The notes below the pieces were generated by a model, which ran no database searches, was not told where the DNA came from, and saw only the letters and a program-made list of their open reading frames with translations. The position numbers were made by a program, and so were the translations under genes. Of a stretch of DNA of 64,000 nucleotides, positions 34,048-45,600 are shown one piece after another. Position 1 is the first letter of the stretch. Every line of letters begins with the position of its first letter. The stretch comes from Rhypophila decipiens (lineage: Eukaryota; Ascomycota; Sordariomycetes; Sordariales; Naviculisporaceae). The stretch is taken from the NCBI GenBank assembly GCA_033297075.1, contig MU858176.1, positions 47,677 through 111,676 of the forward strand. The letters run 5' to 3'.

Positions 34048-35154
34048 ATGTCCAACTTTGGCTACCACAACTACAACCAAGGCTCCAACCAGGGGTACAA
34101 CCCCAACCAGAACCAAGGTGAAGCCGCCTCATACTACAACAGCACCGGCGGCCCCGGCGGCCTGCCACCCTTCGGCCAGGAACAGCAACAATTCCGACCA
34201 CCCGGACCGGGCCAATTCCAAGATGGTCCGACCGGTGAACGCGGCGTGCTCGGAGCGATCGGCGGTGGCCTAGCCGGCGGGGCGGGCGGCCACGCCATCG
34301 GCAACAAGACGGGAAAGCACGGCACAGCGACAACCATCATTGGCGCCATCGCCGGCGCTGTAGCCGGCCACAAGCTCCAAGACGGCGTTTCAGACTGGAA
34401 GGACAAGCGCGACGAGGAAAAAGAAGCCGAGAAGCGCAAGGAGGAGGAAGAGAAGCGCCGAAGTGAGGATGACGAGCGCCGCAAGAGGGAGGACGAGGAT
34501 CGCAGGAAGAACCAGCAAAACAACAACAATAACAACCACCACCAGACACAGCATCAGCAACCGCAGCCCCAGTCACGGGATTCAGGCAGCTGTGGAGCGA
34601 AAATGGCTGGCAACTTTAGTGGTTCGTGCAAGGACATCTCGCTTGATCACGCAGGCGGCGAGTACCTCCTTCGCGCCCAGTGCCGCGGACGAGACGGATG
34701 CTATCGGTCTAGCTCGATCGCATTGAACAACATCGTCTCCAACGACAGGGGCTGTTTCCGCTGGGCTGCAGCGTCTGCTGGACACGCCTCGAGCAATGGT
34801 TGTGGAAGTGGTAGGCCGGCCGAGTATACCGTTGTAGCAAACGACACGCTCCGGAATATTGGAGCCAAGTTTGGCATCGAGTGGCAGGAGATTGCCAAGC
34901 ACAATTGCATCCAGAACCCGGACTTGATCTACCCCGGCCAGACTCTCAAGATCCCTGGCGGTGGTCACCAGAATGGAGGAGGTGGTGTTGCTGCCGGTAA
35001 CTTTGGTGCTTCGGCCAGAAATGTGCGATTGGAGGACTGCGGAAAGAAGCTGGTTGCTGATCTGAAGCGGGACGGCCAGTGGGTTTGCGCTACGCTTGTG
35101 CTGGATGAGAGGATAGGAAACGACAATGGGTCTTTGGTCTATGTCAAGGCCTAG
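34048..35154 (+). CDS. CVNH lectin with inserted LysM domain
   Basis: 368 residues from the ATG at 34048. No signal peptide: the N-terminus is Gln/Asn/Gly/Tyr-rich. A glycine-zipper stretch (GAIGGGLAGGAGGHAIG, ~70-87) and a second one (TIIGAIAGAVAGH) precede a charged Lys/Glu coiled-coil-like segment, then Asn/Gln/His-rich linker. The first half of a CVNH (cyanovirin-N homology) domain follows (GNFSGSCKDISLD .. LNNIVSNDRGCFRW). Then comes a complete LysM (EYTVVANDTLRNIGAKFGI .. IYPGQTLKIPG), and then the second CVNH half (NFGASARNVRLEDCGKKL .. LDERIGNDNGSLVYV). Type-III CVNH-LysM lectins of this nested design are known in Magnaporthe and relatives. CVNH binds mannose-type glycans and LysM binds GlcNAc polymers. 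Lack of a secretion signal leaves its location open. Confidence 0.9.
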   Translation: MSNFGYHNYNQGSNQGYNPNQNQGEAASYYNSTGGPGGLPPFGQEQQQFRPPGPGQFQDGPTGERGVLGAIGGGLAGGAGGHAIGNKTGKHGTATTIIGAIAGAVAGHKLQDGVSDWKDKRDEEKEAEKRKEEEEKRRSEDDERRKREDEDRRKNQQNNNNNNHHQTQHQQPQPQSRDSGSCGAKMAGNFSGSCKDISLDHAGGEYLLRAQCRGRDGCYRSSSIALNNIVSNDRGCFRWAAASAGHASSNGCGSGRPAEYTVVANDTLRNIGAKFGIEWQEIAKHNCIQNPDLIYPGQTLKIPGGGHQNGGGGVAAGNFGASARNVRLEDCGKKLVADLKRDGQWVCATLVLDERIGNDNGSLVYVKA

Positions 35155-35505
35155 AGTAGTTGTTTGATGTTGGCCGGTCATCGAGAGATGGAGGACGGAA
35201 GGCGATGATTTATTCTAGTTTTAATTTTGGCTGAATTCCAGATATTCCATCTATTCTTTTTGGTCGTAACAGGAGCTCTCTTATTGTTCCTCGTCGCACA
35301 TTCTCTGCTTGCTTCTGAAGTCCATTTCTTCCCTTTCAATGCCTTGATCACTTTCAACTTTCCTCGTCCTCTGGTTCATGGTTTTGTTCTATTTCTTGTG
35401 CTCATCTCATCACAATCTGTGTTTGGCCGCCAGTCAGATATACATGTATTCATTCATCAACTGTTTTACTAGAGGCCAACTTCAATTCCATCTTCCGCTC
35501 GTCCT
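35155..35505. other. 3' intergenic of convergent genes
   Basis: About 350 T-rich nt between convergent stop codons. Likely 3' UTRs. Nothing else seen. Confidence 0.35.
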
Positions 35506-37644
35506 TTACCAAGATTCCCACATCTGGCCCCCAATAGCAACCAGCCGATTGAACAACTCGTCCCGGAACGAGATGGCCGTCAGATGGTACTCAGTACCAG
35601 CTTTGTCTCTGATGAGCAGTCCATCCGTAATCTCACCATCCATTGCCCATCCAACTAAGATCTTGGATTTCCATCCCAGGCCGCCAATCTTTTGGATTTC
35701 CTGTAAAATCACAATGTCAGCTAAGCTCTCCGATGACAAGTAGTAGTCAAAAGCACTTACCTGAATATCCCCAATGTCAATACTCCAGTCCATCTTGTCA
35801 CCCTCCTTCCTAATCTTGTCCATATCGCCTTCATCAGGCACCTCACCAGAGACCCAGCCCAACACGGCCTCGTCCACTTCCCGAGCCTCTCCATAGCGAA
35901 TAACCGCATATCCTCTCTTCCCATCCCTGCGAGCAGGGAACCTCACAGGCCCAGTACACTTCGCCGGCAAAGGCCCCGTCCGCACAACACCAGCACGATA
36001 CTTGGCCGACTGGCTAAAATTGACATGAGCAGCCGCCCTATCAGCCCCCCGAACAGAATTCACCAATCCCCGAGCAATGTGCTTTGCACCACCCAACATC
36101 CTGTCCTTCATATGGGGTTTCGGTTTCTTCTTTTCTCTCAGATTCCCATCTGCCTCCTCCTTCGCCTGTGGAGATGGCTGGATCGCATGGTCGACCTCGG
36201 CCGGTGAGACATTCAGCAACTTATCCAGTCCTTCTCCCGCAGTAGGATGGGCATCCATGGGCAGCGGGTCGTTACCCCCGGGAGGCGGTGGAATCGGTGC
36301 GTAATTTCTCTCTCCAATCCTGAGTAATGTCAACGTCAATTGCGCATTCGTCGGGACGCCCTTAAGAAGCGTAGTCTTGAGCGAAAGATACTCCCTCCAA
36401 ACAGGATATGCTCTGTCCAACCGACCCGCCACCGCCCTGATAACAGGATCCCCAAACAACAGAAACCCAACGGCAAATCCCAGACCCTTAACAATGAGCC
36501 AACCAGGCACAACCAAACCCCCCAAAATAAGCACCCCAAGTAACCCCCCGAGCACAAGTCGAAACCTTTTTCCCGCCTCCCCAAACGGCCACCTTGGGTC
36601 CAATACATTCCCAGCCCTCTCCCAAAAATCCGCCATCACACCAATCAAATGCATAACAGGCAGTGCCTCTTCCCAAACAACATCACTGACCGGCTTCTTG
36701 GTCTTGTCATGCTCCGTCTCGGTAAAATCTCCCCCAGTCTTGTCTTTAATATTCGCCAGCTTTTCCGGGGATTCCCCCGTCGCCAAGCCCATTGCCAGTT
36801 CGACAATGGCATTGACAAAGCTGTGCGCTTCCTGCTCGATCGCTTCCCCGGGATGGGATTCCGGCGCCCCGGTTAAAGAGTCTGAGGCAAGGACGTTGGT
36901 CATTGGCTTTTTGAGATCACCTGTCTCGGAGATGAGAGCGGGCGGGGCGTGCGGAAACAAGATTCCTCGGGAGGGCGGATAAACCGCCAGGACCAGCAGC
37001 ATGGAAAAGAGTGTAGAGAGCAAAGCGTCAAAGTACCAAGCCATCGCGTATATATAAAGGAAGGAGCTGGTGCGCCGCCATTCCTGCCAGGACCGCAGAC
37101 GAACGAGGTGCTTGTACGCTGAGACAAGACCAACCCCAATGGTCATGTAGAGCTGTTCAAGTCGAGTGCGGAACTTGAAGACGGTAAAGGTTTCGTCTGG
37201 AGGAATTTCCAGGTCAAAGTTGCTTGGCGGCGTGGTGTGTGTGCATTTTACGTGGTTGATGTTCTTGTTGAAGCGCCGGAGGAGGGTGAAAAGTTCTTCG
37301 TTCGTTACCACGGGTGCTAGCTTCTCATCGTTGTTTTCGTGGTCGTGGTCGACATCGTCGTCTGTATCCTTGTTGCCGTCGGGGTCAGGGGCGAGACCTT
37401 TCTTGGCGAGGAGTGGTTCGGGCAGGTTTGCCGAGTCGCCTACTTCGTGCCATCCTAGGTCTTTGACTTGGCCGTTGTCTTGGGTTTCGCGATTTCGGCG
37501 CGAATGGGTAGAGGGGTCGTGTTGGGTCCCAAGGTGGTTGTTGTCTAGATCTGTGGCCGTTGTGGTAGCATCGTTGTTGGTGACGGTGTCATTGGCGAGC
37601 TTGTGGCTGAGAGTTGGCGGACTGTTGTGGGTATCGGGTGCCAT
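35506..37644 (-). CDS. DUF3292-type membrane protein
   Basis: Start at the ATG at 37644 (MAPDTHNSPP). The frame is open a little further upstream, but only with a TTG. An acidic, disordered N-terminus (~1-130) contains DDDVDHDHENNDE. Then come a conserved block (FTVFKFRTRLEQLYMTIG) and paired hydrophobic spans (FDALLSTLFSMLLVLAVYP; LVLGGLLGVLILGGLVVPGW; GLGFAVGFLLFGDPVIRAV). A soluble C-terminal GRAM/PH-like half follows (GPVRFPARRDGKRGYAVIRYG). A 60-nt intron at 35701-35760 (GTAAGT..TTACAG) is a multiple of three without stops; removing it joins GDIQ to EIQK. The family is widespread in ascomycetes without an assigned activity. Domain naming is from memory of the pattern. Confidence 0.65.
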   Translation of the reverse strand: MAPDTHNSPPTLSHKLANDTVTNNDATTTATDLDNNHLGTQHDPSTHSRRNRETQDNGQVKDLGWHEVGDSANLPEPLLAKKGLAPDPDGNKDTDDDVDHDHENNDEKLAPVVTNEELFTLLRRFNKNINHVKCTHTTPPSNFDLEIPPDETFTVFKFRTRLEQLYMTIGVGLVSAYKHLVRLRSWQEWRRTSSFLYIYAMAWYFDALLSTLFSMLLVLAVYPPSRGILFPHAPPALISETGDLKKPMTNVLASDSLTGAPESHPGEAIEQEAHSFVNAIVELAMGLATGESPEKLANIKDKTGGDFTETEHDKTKKPVSDVVWEEALPVMHLIGVMADFWERAGNVLDPRWPFGEAGKRFRLVLGGLLGVLILGGLVVPGWLIVKGLGFAVGFLLFGDPVIRAVAGRLDRAYPVWREYLSLKTTLLKGVPTNAQLTLTLLRIGERNYAPIPPPPGGNDPLPMDAHPTAGEGLDKLLNVSPAEVDHAIQPSPQAKEEADGNLREKKKPKPHMKDRMLGGAKHIARGLVNSVRGADRAAAHVNFSQSAKYRAGVVRTGPLPAKCTGPVRFPARRDGKRGYAVIRYGEAREVDEAVLGWVSGEVPDEGDMDKIRKEGDKMDWSIDIGDIQVSAFDYYLSSESLADIVILQEIQKIGGLGWKSKILVGWAMDGEITDGLLIRDKAGTEYHLTAISFRDELFNRLVAIGGQMWESW

Positions 37645-38878
37645 CTTTGGCGTTGAGATGATGCTTGCCGCGCTGGGGTCGTCGTCTTCGATCAAGCTGG
37701 TTGTCTCCTTTTTGCTGATTGATGCAGACTATGCGAAAAGATTGATTGATCTTTTCTTGAAGATGAATTGCACGTTGTTTGGGCGAAGGCGAGAGACCTG
37801 TTCCAAGACGTTTTAGGGCAGTTTTGACGCAACCGACACAGCGTCATCTGTTCCCAGGAGCCACTGACGTACGGTAGATCAGTGGGACTGAAGCGGAAGG
37901 TTTTGTCCTGGGCGAATCTTGAAATGCTCATCTGAGCCAATCGACGTCGAAAACGGGAATGTCGATGACGATGATGTGGGGCCGTCCCGTCGTCTTATTG
38001 GTTGGGCTCAAAACACCCTTCTCGTCATTGTTCACTACCGACGCTGTGGAAGGTAGCGGAAGCTCAATAATAGGTCCTGTAAGGTACCTGGTACTGCAGT
38101 GTAATCATTTATCCAGTGGACCCGTCACAAAGTCTCTCACAACGTGGGCGGGAACCTTTGACGGGGGACAAAAGGAACACGGCACAAATGTAATAGCCAA
38201 ACTTGTCTTGGCAAGTTGCCATGGAGTTAAGGGGTTTGTTGACAAAGTCGAGGTTGCAACCAATACAACACCATTGTATGGTATGGATATGATATGAACA
38301 TCGCGGGTCTAGAAGTTTTCATCCATATGATCTATCCATCTACGAACCTAGATGCCCGCCGTGACCTCTATCAATGGGGTAGTCATTGCCTCACATTTAG
38401 ACCTTGGTGTCGTTCTCGCCTGCATAACGTCTTCCTCTGCCTTCAACCCTCGACCTTTCGCCCAAATGCTGATTGTGAATCTGTTATATCCCTGTTATGT
38501 ATTCTGTCCCGTTGTGGCTGTCCATGAAGTTAGATACACGAATATGTACAATCAAGCGACTAATACCCTAGTGGGTGGTGCAATACGAATCATGGTAGGT
38601 CTGAAGGTATGTTTACGGACGAGCGATATGTAATTTTCATGTTTTATGCTGCTACTGGTCTTCACCGTTGCATGTCACGTGCATGTTTTCCAAAGTCGGT
38701 TTAAATTCCGAGATAAAGGAGGTATTAGTAAGAAAGTATCAGGCAAACCTGCATATGCCAAGATGTGTTGTGGTGGCTGTGCACCTGGAAAAGTGCGGTC
38801 CAAGGCATCACCATCTTACACGTACTCTTCAATCATCAGACAGGACTGCCCTATGTGACCCAGTAGGCGGCTTGTGCA
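37645..38878. other. intergenic, 1.2 kb
   Basis: Between divergent genes. No coding or repeat signal recognised beyond short fragments. Confidence 0.4.
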
Positions 38879-40115
38879 ATGGCGAACCCACCATACAGCC
38901 CGCTCTCGAAGGAGCGAAAAGAAATCAGAGTCATCGACATCATCTCCAGTCCCGAGAATGATTTTGCTTGTCGCCTGGAAACTATTTCCCTAGTTCTCGC
39001 CCAAGACGCCGCCGCACCATTTGTGGCCCTTGACAGCAAGGCGGAGCTTTGGATTCAATGGAACGGCTCCCCTGTTGGGATAGACGAGCACGGAGACCCA
39101 ACTTTCAAAGCCAATTTGGCCTGGTCGAGTCTGATCGAGTTCCTTAGGGCAGATAATTGGCGCCGCGTGTGGATATACCAAGAAGTTGTCTTGTCTCGCG
39201 ACTTGTTCTTCTTCTGCGGGCCCTCCGGGACGGTGTCAAAGGATGAGCTGGAAGACCTTAGTGCTCGTCTCAAACTCGAGTTTGGAATCTTCGCGACAGT
39301 TGGCCTTGACGTTGGTCATGGTGCTGGTTCGTTGCCAATATGGTTGCGTTTGATTATCGCCAATTCAGACCACTAACTATCCTATCTTTGACTTCCTCGC
39401 AGCAAGGTCCTGGGTTGAAAGTGAACACCCGGCTGGTTCCTTCCTCCAGGCTCCTCAGACTCCTCAGGTTGAGAGGCAAGTTCACGTGTCGCAAACATTC
39501 ATAATGAACAGCATGGACGCTACAAATCCAAAAGATTATTTTTACGGATTTTTGGGCGTGAATGGTCTGGATATGCCGGCGGATTACGGAAAATCCCTGA
39601 AAGAGATATGTAGGGACTTTGTGATTGCTTGGTGGAAGTCCAGCCATCACGGTGCATCCCTGAATGATGCACTATCATTCCTCCACTTTGCTGGACTTGA
39701 AAGGATGTGGCAACCGACCTGTGACGAAGAAGACAATACCCCATATCTGGAACAGCTCCCTTCGTGGGCACCGCGATACAAATCACCTCATCGTCCAAGC
39801 ATCAACGAACCAGTTAAGGATGTTTACAAAGCCGATACCAATCTCCCGCCTCACGTTCCTGCTTTGTTACCTGCGTCGGATGACGAGAATGACCGAGATG
39901 TGCTTCCTGCGGGAGGAGTCATATTTGGCAAGGTCGAAAGTGTTGGTCCCAGTTTTAAGGTGGAATCGAAGTCTGTCTTCACCTGGGCTTGCGATCTCCT
40001 AGCTCGGCATGAGCAAGTCGGGCTTCCCGGACGTGCCATGCCCACCCTGCGGGCGATTTTCCGGACTTTTGAATTTGACTATTCAGGCACCACTACTCTC
40101 GTATATAGGCACTAG
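38879..40115 (+). CDS. Shortened HET-domain protein, stop codon supplied by a MITE-like element
   Basis: Exon 1 is 38879-39320 (or to 39326) and exon 2 is 39403-40115. The intron ends CCTCGCAG with a CACTAAC branch site. HET landmarks are present at the start (YSPLSKERKEIRVIDI) and after the domain core (WRRVWIYQEVVLSRDLFFFCG; MDATNPKDYFYGFLGV). The segment between ALDS and FKANLAW, which normally holds the WIDAICINQ core, is missing (about 80-100 residues), without a frame change. The last codons (TTTLVYRH, stop) lie inside the left terminal repeat of the element at 40096-40446, so the true C-terminus has been lost. Likely a non-functional or truncated allele. Family from motifs; deletion size estimated against typical HET proteins. 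Confidence 0.6.
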
Positions 40116-40446
40116 TCCAATTTCACCTTCTCAAGACATTTATTCTAACCAGTCAAGGCCTCTCTGCTAGTCTAGTTTTTGCATTTATTACAACCAGTCT
40201 AGGCCTCTTATCTAGTCCACTCAAAGCATTTATTAAGCCCAGTTAAGGTATTTATTCTAACCAGTTTAAGCCTCGTATCTAGTCTAGTCAAGGCATTTAT
40301 CTTAACCAGTCAAACCCTCTTATCTAGCCCAATCAAGGCATTTATTTTTAGCTAGTCGTGGCCTTTACTATAGCCGGTCAAAACCTCCATTCCAACAAGA
40401 GTAGTACCTGTATATATATAAGAAGACTGGTGCCCGTATACGAGAG
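40096..40446 (+). mobile_element. MITE-like element 1 with terminal inverted repeats and 22-bp internal repeats
   Basis: Left end CTCTCGTATATAGGCACTAG (40096 on) and right end (40425-40446) are inverted copies over 22 nt with three C/T-type differences. The interior is about a dozen imperfect 22-23-bp units of the forms CATTTATTCTAACCAGTCAA and CCTCTTATCTAGTCTAGTCA. No ORF is present. It is about 351 bp and non-autonomous, and its left end overlaps the 3' end of the HET ORF. Similarity may extend leftwards to about 40086. Confidence 0.65.
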
Positions 40447-40937
40447 GACTAGTGCCTGTATATTAGGCGTCTTTAAAAAAAAATGATGTCTCGGTCGTTA
40501 ATCTAGATCCCAGGGCCACGATTCTACCAACCCAACTTCAAGTACATAATTGTGTTACCCTAGGCCGGAAGCGCATTGCTAGTGCCCTATACTGCAGGGC
40601 GCCGCAGCGGCTGAAAGAGGGGAAATGCCTGGTCTGGTGCTTATCCCGAAGAGGTGTGGGAGCCCCATCCCAGGTTCCAGGGGCCAGTATGCAAATATTA
40701 TGCAGCCTTGGCGACAGTTGGTTAGCTGTTGGACGTGATGCGGGGCGCTGTGTAGGAAGGTGGCATTTTATCGGCATTTGGGGATCGGGTTATAAAACGG
40801 AACCCGAGACGGTGGGACGATCGTGAGCTAGGTAGTGGATATAAGATCAAGGACAAAGTCCAGTGACAAAGCCGACGATATACTCAGGCTCATCGTCATC
40901 TTTGACACCGTTGCTTAAATATTTCATAAGCAATACA
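40447..40937. other. intergenic downstream of MITE 1
   Basis: About 490 nt with TATA-like runs and A8 near 40475. It probably includes the promoter of the Tri14-like gene. Nothing else recognised. Confidence 0.35.
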
Positions 40938-42115
40938 ATGGGATCGTACAGCTTGTTTGCTTTGCTCCTTGCAGCAGCTGGCCTTTTCCCCTTTACGTCC
41001 GGCTCGTCCACTTATCATGGCAAGAAAAAGGAATGTCATCCATTCAACAAGCCAGGTAACATGACACTTCACCAGTACCAGCTCTACCCCGAGACCGCAG
41101 CATGGGACACGAACCGCTGTGTCGCCTACTTCTGGTACGAATCTCTTGCCTTGGCTGTCCATAACCTCCCAGCGATCCACTAACATGTCTGATCCCCCAA
41201 AGTGCTCTCTTCAACGGCTCAATAGCAGAATACAACCCCTACACCACCAAATTCACCGTGATCCCCTTTCCAGGCATAACCCACGCCCCAGACCAACACG
41301 CCTCCGGAATCGACTACAACCCCTCCACCGGCCTCCTCCACATTGTAATCGACTCACAACGACCGTTCCTAACAGAAGGAGCAGACGTAAGTGGCGACAA
41401 CTGGCTAATCCGCTATAACCCTTCCACACGGACCGAAATCTGGCGAGCAAACTTAACATCCGTCACCAACGGCCTCTGGGGTGGGTTCCAAGATGTAGCC
41501 CTCGATTCCAAAGGAAACGCCTACGTAATCGGCACATACCCGAAATCAGTCCTTAAAGTCTCCAACAGCGGTACAATCTCGGTCTGGTACCCGCCCCAAA
41601 CAACCAACACCAAAGTACGGGGCTACACCGGCGCAGCCTCCCTCTACGGACAAGACGCAATGGTAGTCGTCGACAACGAAGGGGTCCCCGAGTCAGAATT
41701 AGTAGGAAACAGCAACATCTACCGCTTCGATCTGACCAAACCAACCGGCATCCCCATTAAAATCCCCCGATTTCCCAACACGCAATTCGGCCCGGGCGAC
41801 AAGATTCATTTCCCACCGGCGTATAAACAGACTGTTGCGCTGATAGCGGACGATTACCGCGGGACGATCGTCTTGCGGTCAAAGGATGGCAAATGGAAAG
41901 AAGCTGAGCATTTGGGATTGATCCCGAATGATTATCCTATTTTCTTTGAGCGGATTACGCCGAGTACGGTCCAGCTGGGGCCGAAGAGGCAGTACTTGAT
42001 TGGGAATAATTTTCCGGGCCCGATCGTGCCGGGGACTACGGGCGGTAATCATAGTGACTTTCCTTTGTTTGATATTACTAGGGAGGTGGAGAGGTTGTTG
42101 AAGAAGAAACCGTAG
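40938..42115 (+). CDS. Secreted beta-propeller protein, Tri14-like
   Basis: Exon 1 is 40938-41134 and exon 2 is 41203-42115 (369 aa). The 68-nt intron has GTACGA donor, CACTAAC branch and CAAAG acceptor. The signal peptide is MGSYSLFALLLAAAGLFPFTSG. Repeated propeller-blade strands are visible: ASGIDYNPSTGLLHIVIDS, NWLIRYNPSTRTEIWRANL, GFQDVALDSKGNAYVIGTY, TGAASLYGQDAMVVVDNEG. The pattern resembles the TRI14 family, first seen in Fusarium trichothecene clusters, and SMP-30/gluconolactonase-like propellers. No other trichothecene genes are nearby, so the name indicates family only. It lies between the two MITE-like elements. Confidence 0.6.
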
Positions 42116-42697
42116 GGATTTGAGACGTAGGGTATGTTCGCTTGTTACTTCCTTTCAACGGCATCAAATTGAAGCCGGCCCAATAAATCCCAAATCGCCC
42201 CGTATCGTTAGTCGTTAGTCGGTGGGCTGCCCATCTTGGCCGCATGATAACAAAACGGTATCTCTTGTCACGGCAGGTAGCCCGATATCTCTGGGTACTG
42301 TGGAGGCATAAAAGGGTTTGTGGGGACGGAAGTCCTTTCAGATAGCTGCAAAACGCCAGCAAAACCGGGCAATATGCAAAGAGCCAATATTGGGCTTCCG
42401 AGCCGGCAAACGATTGGTTGCCCGGCCGGTTGCTCTTTCTTATTTTGGATCGAACCTCAGGTGTTGATGCCTAATGGAAATTGAATTGCGCAATCATGTG
42501 TGTCGCGTTCTTTGTAAAGACTCTCGTTTTGATGGTCTTCTTTAGACTATTCTGCACAAGCTCTTCCTTATGTCCTCGTCCCCAGCCCGGTGGGATTTTG
42601 ATATTGTCGGAGCCTCCAAGACGTCGTTTCCATATTATTGTCCCCAAGCAACGTAGCGCAGAATCCATACCAACTTTTGGCCAATCCTGTCTCCAAA
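42116..42697. other. intergenic, 580 nt
   Basis: Promoter interval of the large orphan gene. No specific sites recognised. Confidence 0.35.
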
Positions 42698-45600
42698 ATG
42701 TCAGGCTCTAGCAAAGCCCAAAGCACCATGGAGCTGGCCAGCAAGGGGATGGACCTAACCGCTCGCGCCATCGACCTCGTGGTAACTCTCGCGGATCTGG
42801 GCCATGGAGGCAAGAGCGTCGGGTTTTGGGGCCGGGAGATCTTGCGATGGCTGGGGAAGGAATGTCTTCACGAGAATGAGCTGGCCTTTTTTCTCTCCAA
42901 GTCGCAGTCCCTGGTCATGCCCAACGACGAGAAGAAGGTGGTTCACTTCTTCCAGGCCGTGACTGGAGATCGCTCCTCCTCGCAGACTTCCTCAGCCACG
43001 CCGGCCATGGTGCCTCTGTGCGCCCAACCTTTCGCGTCCATAGGCAAGTTGGTGGCCCGAGACCCAACACAGCGCTGGATGATATCCACCATCTGCTGCC
43101 TCCTTAGATATCACGACGAGTCCTATATCAAGGCCTTCCTCGCCTGGTTCTTGATCATGGGTGACACCGAGGTCGAGGGTCGGGCGCGGCTGTCCAGGTA
43201 CGATATGAGCCGCTTGCCGGAGAAGTTCCGCCTTGAAGCCGTCGTCAAGAAGGTCGTCGAATCGGCATGGCTTCATATCGCCAACGCAGGCCTACTCGGC
43301 ACCACAGCCGAGTGCCCCCGTCTCCCATCGCCCGAATTTGACTGGACTTGCAAAAACGGCCACAACCTCGACGACTACCAGTTCGCCAAGCTCACCTACG
43401 AGGTCTCGCAATCTACAAGTCGGGGCGGAGAACTCATCATCCAGAGCCAGTACCTGCTGACGGACGTTGTTTTGTGGCTTCTCTGGCATCATCATGGGAG
43501 ACTGCGTGTCGTAGTCAGCAGCAAGGTGATCTATGACAATACTACCAGTCTGGGGCCCGACTGTGAGAGTCTGCGTATCGTCGAGTGCCGGGTCGCCAAG
43601 GCCTGCGACAAGGAAGGGTGGTGCCGTGATTCAAGCGCCAGAAAGGAGAAGCTGTTCCAGGTCTTTGAAAACATCGCGGGTCACTTGAATCTGCTGTTTA
43701 AAGCGGCATATAACAGACGCGAGACCAGCCGTGGTGGAATCTTTGTTCGCCAAGAGCTGTACGAATGGCCACATAATTATCCAAACAAAGAGAGGACAAC
43801 AAAGGAAAGGAGTGCGGGCGTCGCAAAGTATCTATTGAGGTGGTACCTGGAGTTGCCGCTTCCAAGCTGCCCTCCTATAAATCACCGGACCGGTCCTGAG
43901 TTCCAACTCAGGCTAGGCGAGAGACAACACAAGGGTCAGCATGTCGATACTACCACTGTGAGGGTTGGCGACTTGCTTGGGCGCAGCCCCATGTTCTTGA
44001 ACGATAATCGAGGAAGCTCCGAGTCTATGGAGAAGTCCAAAGTCGTTTTTGCGATTCCCAGGGAGGATCCTGATGAGGGGTCACGTGACCCAGAACTTCG
44101 AGGACTGGAGTATCAGATGAACTCTATTCTTCCCTTTTTCCCAATCTTGCAAGACCTCGTGGAAGATCAAAGGAAAAGGTGCCTTTGTCTTCGTTGTTGG
44201 GACCACCAAAAGGCTACCCGCACTCCTTCGAAGAAGTCCGGGGGCTCACGAGTCTCAAGATCCACCCTCTATTACGACAAAAACTGCCTCTCATTCCTAG
44301 CCTTCCACGAAGTCCTGTTCTATTTCTCGCATGCGATTGCCGACGCTTTTGGAGCGCCTGACGCCTCTGGCACCCCGAGCTTTGCAGAAGCGCTGGAGGG
44401 GGACCTCGGGGCCTTGGACATCTTGGATGACGCAGTCACGATCGAATCGGTCTCAAAAGCAGGGCCTGATGGTAAATTGATAGAAGGGTCCAGGGGTTGG
44501 GTCAAGTGGTCGACACTGTTCAGAACAGCGAGTCGGGTCTTTCTCGGCAACAAAGCTGGTGATCTATTAGCACGTCAAGAAGAGCAGGCTACCTGGTTTG
44601 GCGGCTCTGAAAAGCATACCGATCTGCGTGATCCCTGGAACCTTCGCGGTTCACCAATAATCGCTGCACAGTACGGGGCTCTGGCCGTTGTCGCCCCGTG
44701 GATCGACATCTCCCAGCACTTGTCCCGAAAACGGTCCTTCAGATTCGACATTGTCCAAGGCAAGCTAGGTCTCTACCGAGGATCTGATGAGATGAACCAT
44801 GGCCAGCACATCCATGAGATGGCCACTTCGAACGACCTATGTGTAGTTATGACGCCACGCACAGAAGATGTAACCAAATTCGGCGCCAAGGAAGAACGAA
44901 GGGTGCACGAGGCCGGCGCTGTGTTGACATTTGAGCGCGATAAATCAGAAGAGCAGTGGAGCTGGGTGCTTGTGCCAGTCGACGAGACCAAGAAGATGCT
45001 CCTGCTGAGGGTCGTATCAGGACAACATTCGCGGATGGTCGACCCTAGTAACGCCCTCGGCCAGTTGTTCTCCTCGGTGAAGCTTCCAACATGTACCCAC
45101 CGGGGACAGCCTGTGAACAGAAACATCGTGCCAGAGAATTGCCAAGTTGAGCTGCACGGCTTCGATCAGCTGCTTGGCCACTGGGGTGACGAAGATAGCG
45201 ACGGCGAGACCGATTACGATTCCTCCGACGAAGACTTTTCGGACTCGGACGATGACCACCACAGCGGCGCCAGCGAGCAAGACCACCTAAATGACAACGA
45301 TGAAATGGAACTCGAAAACGATAACATAGATCAGACCCACTCAGACGACGATGAATCATCAACCCAGAACTCTCCAGAGCTTCTCCTCCACGCCTCATCA
45401 ACAGGGAGACGCACCAAGGAAGTTCCAGAGAAATACGAAATTCCGGCTTCCGAAGTGCCCAGGTTACAAGCCCTCAGCCGGATCTTCCACTTCCGCACGT
45501 CCCATACTCTGACATCGGCGTTCAAATTCAACACAGCCCTGGCCATTTCAAACGATTACACATGTTTCGTGGCACCGGACGGAAATTCTTGTCTCGTATG

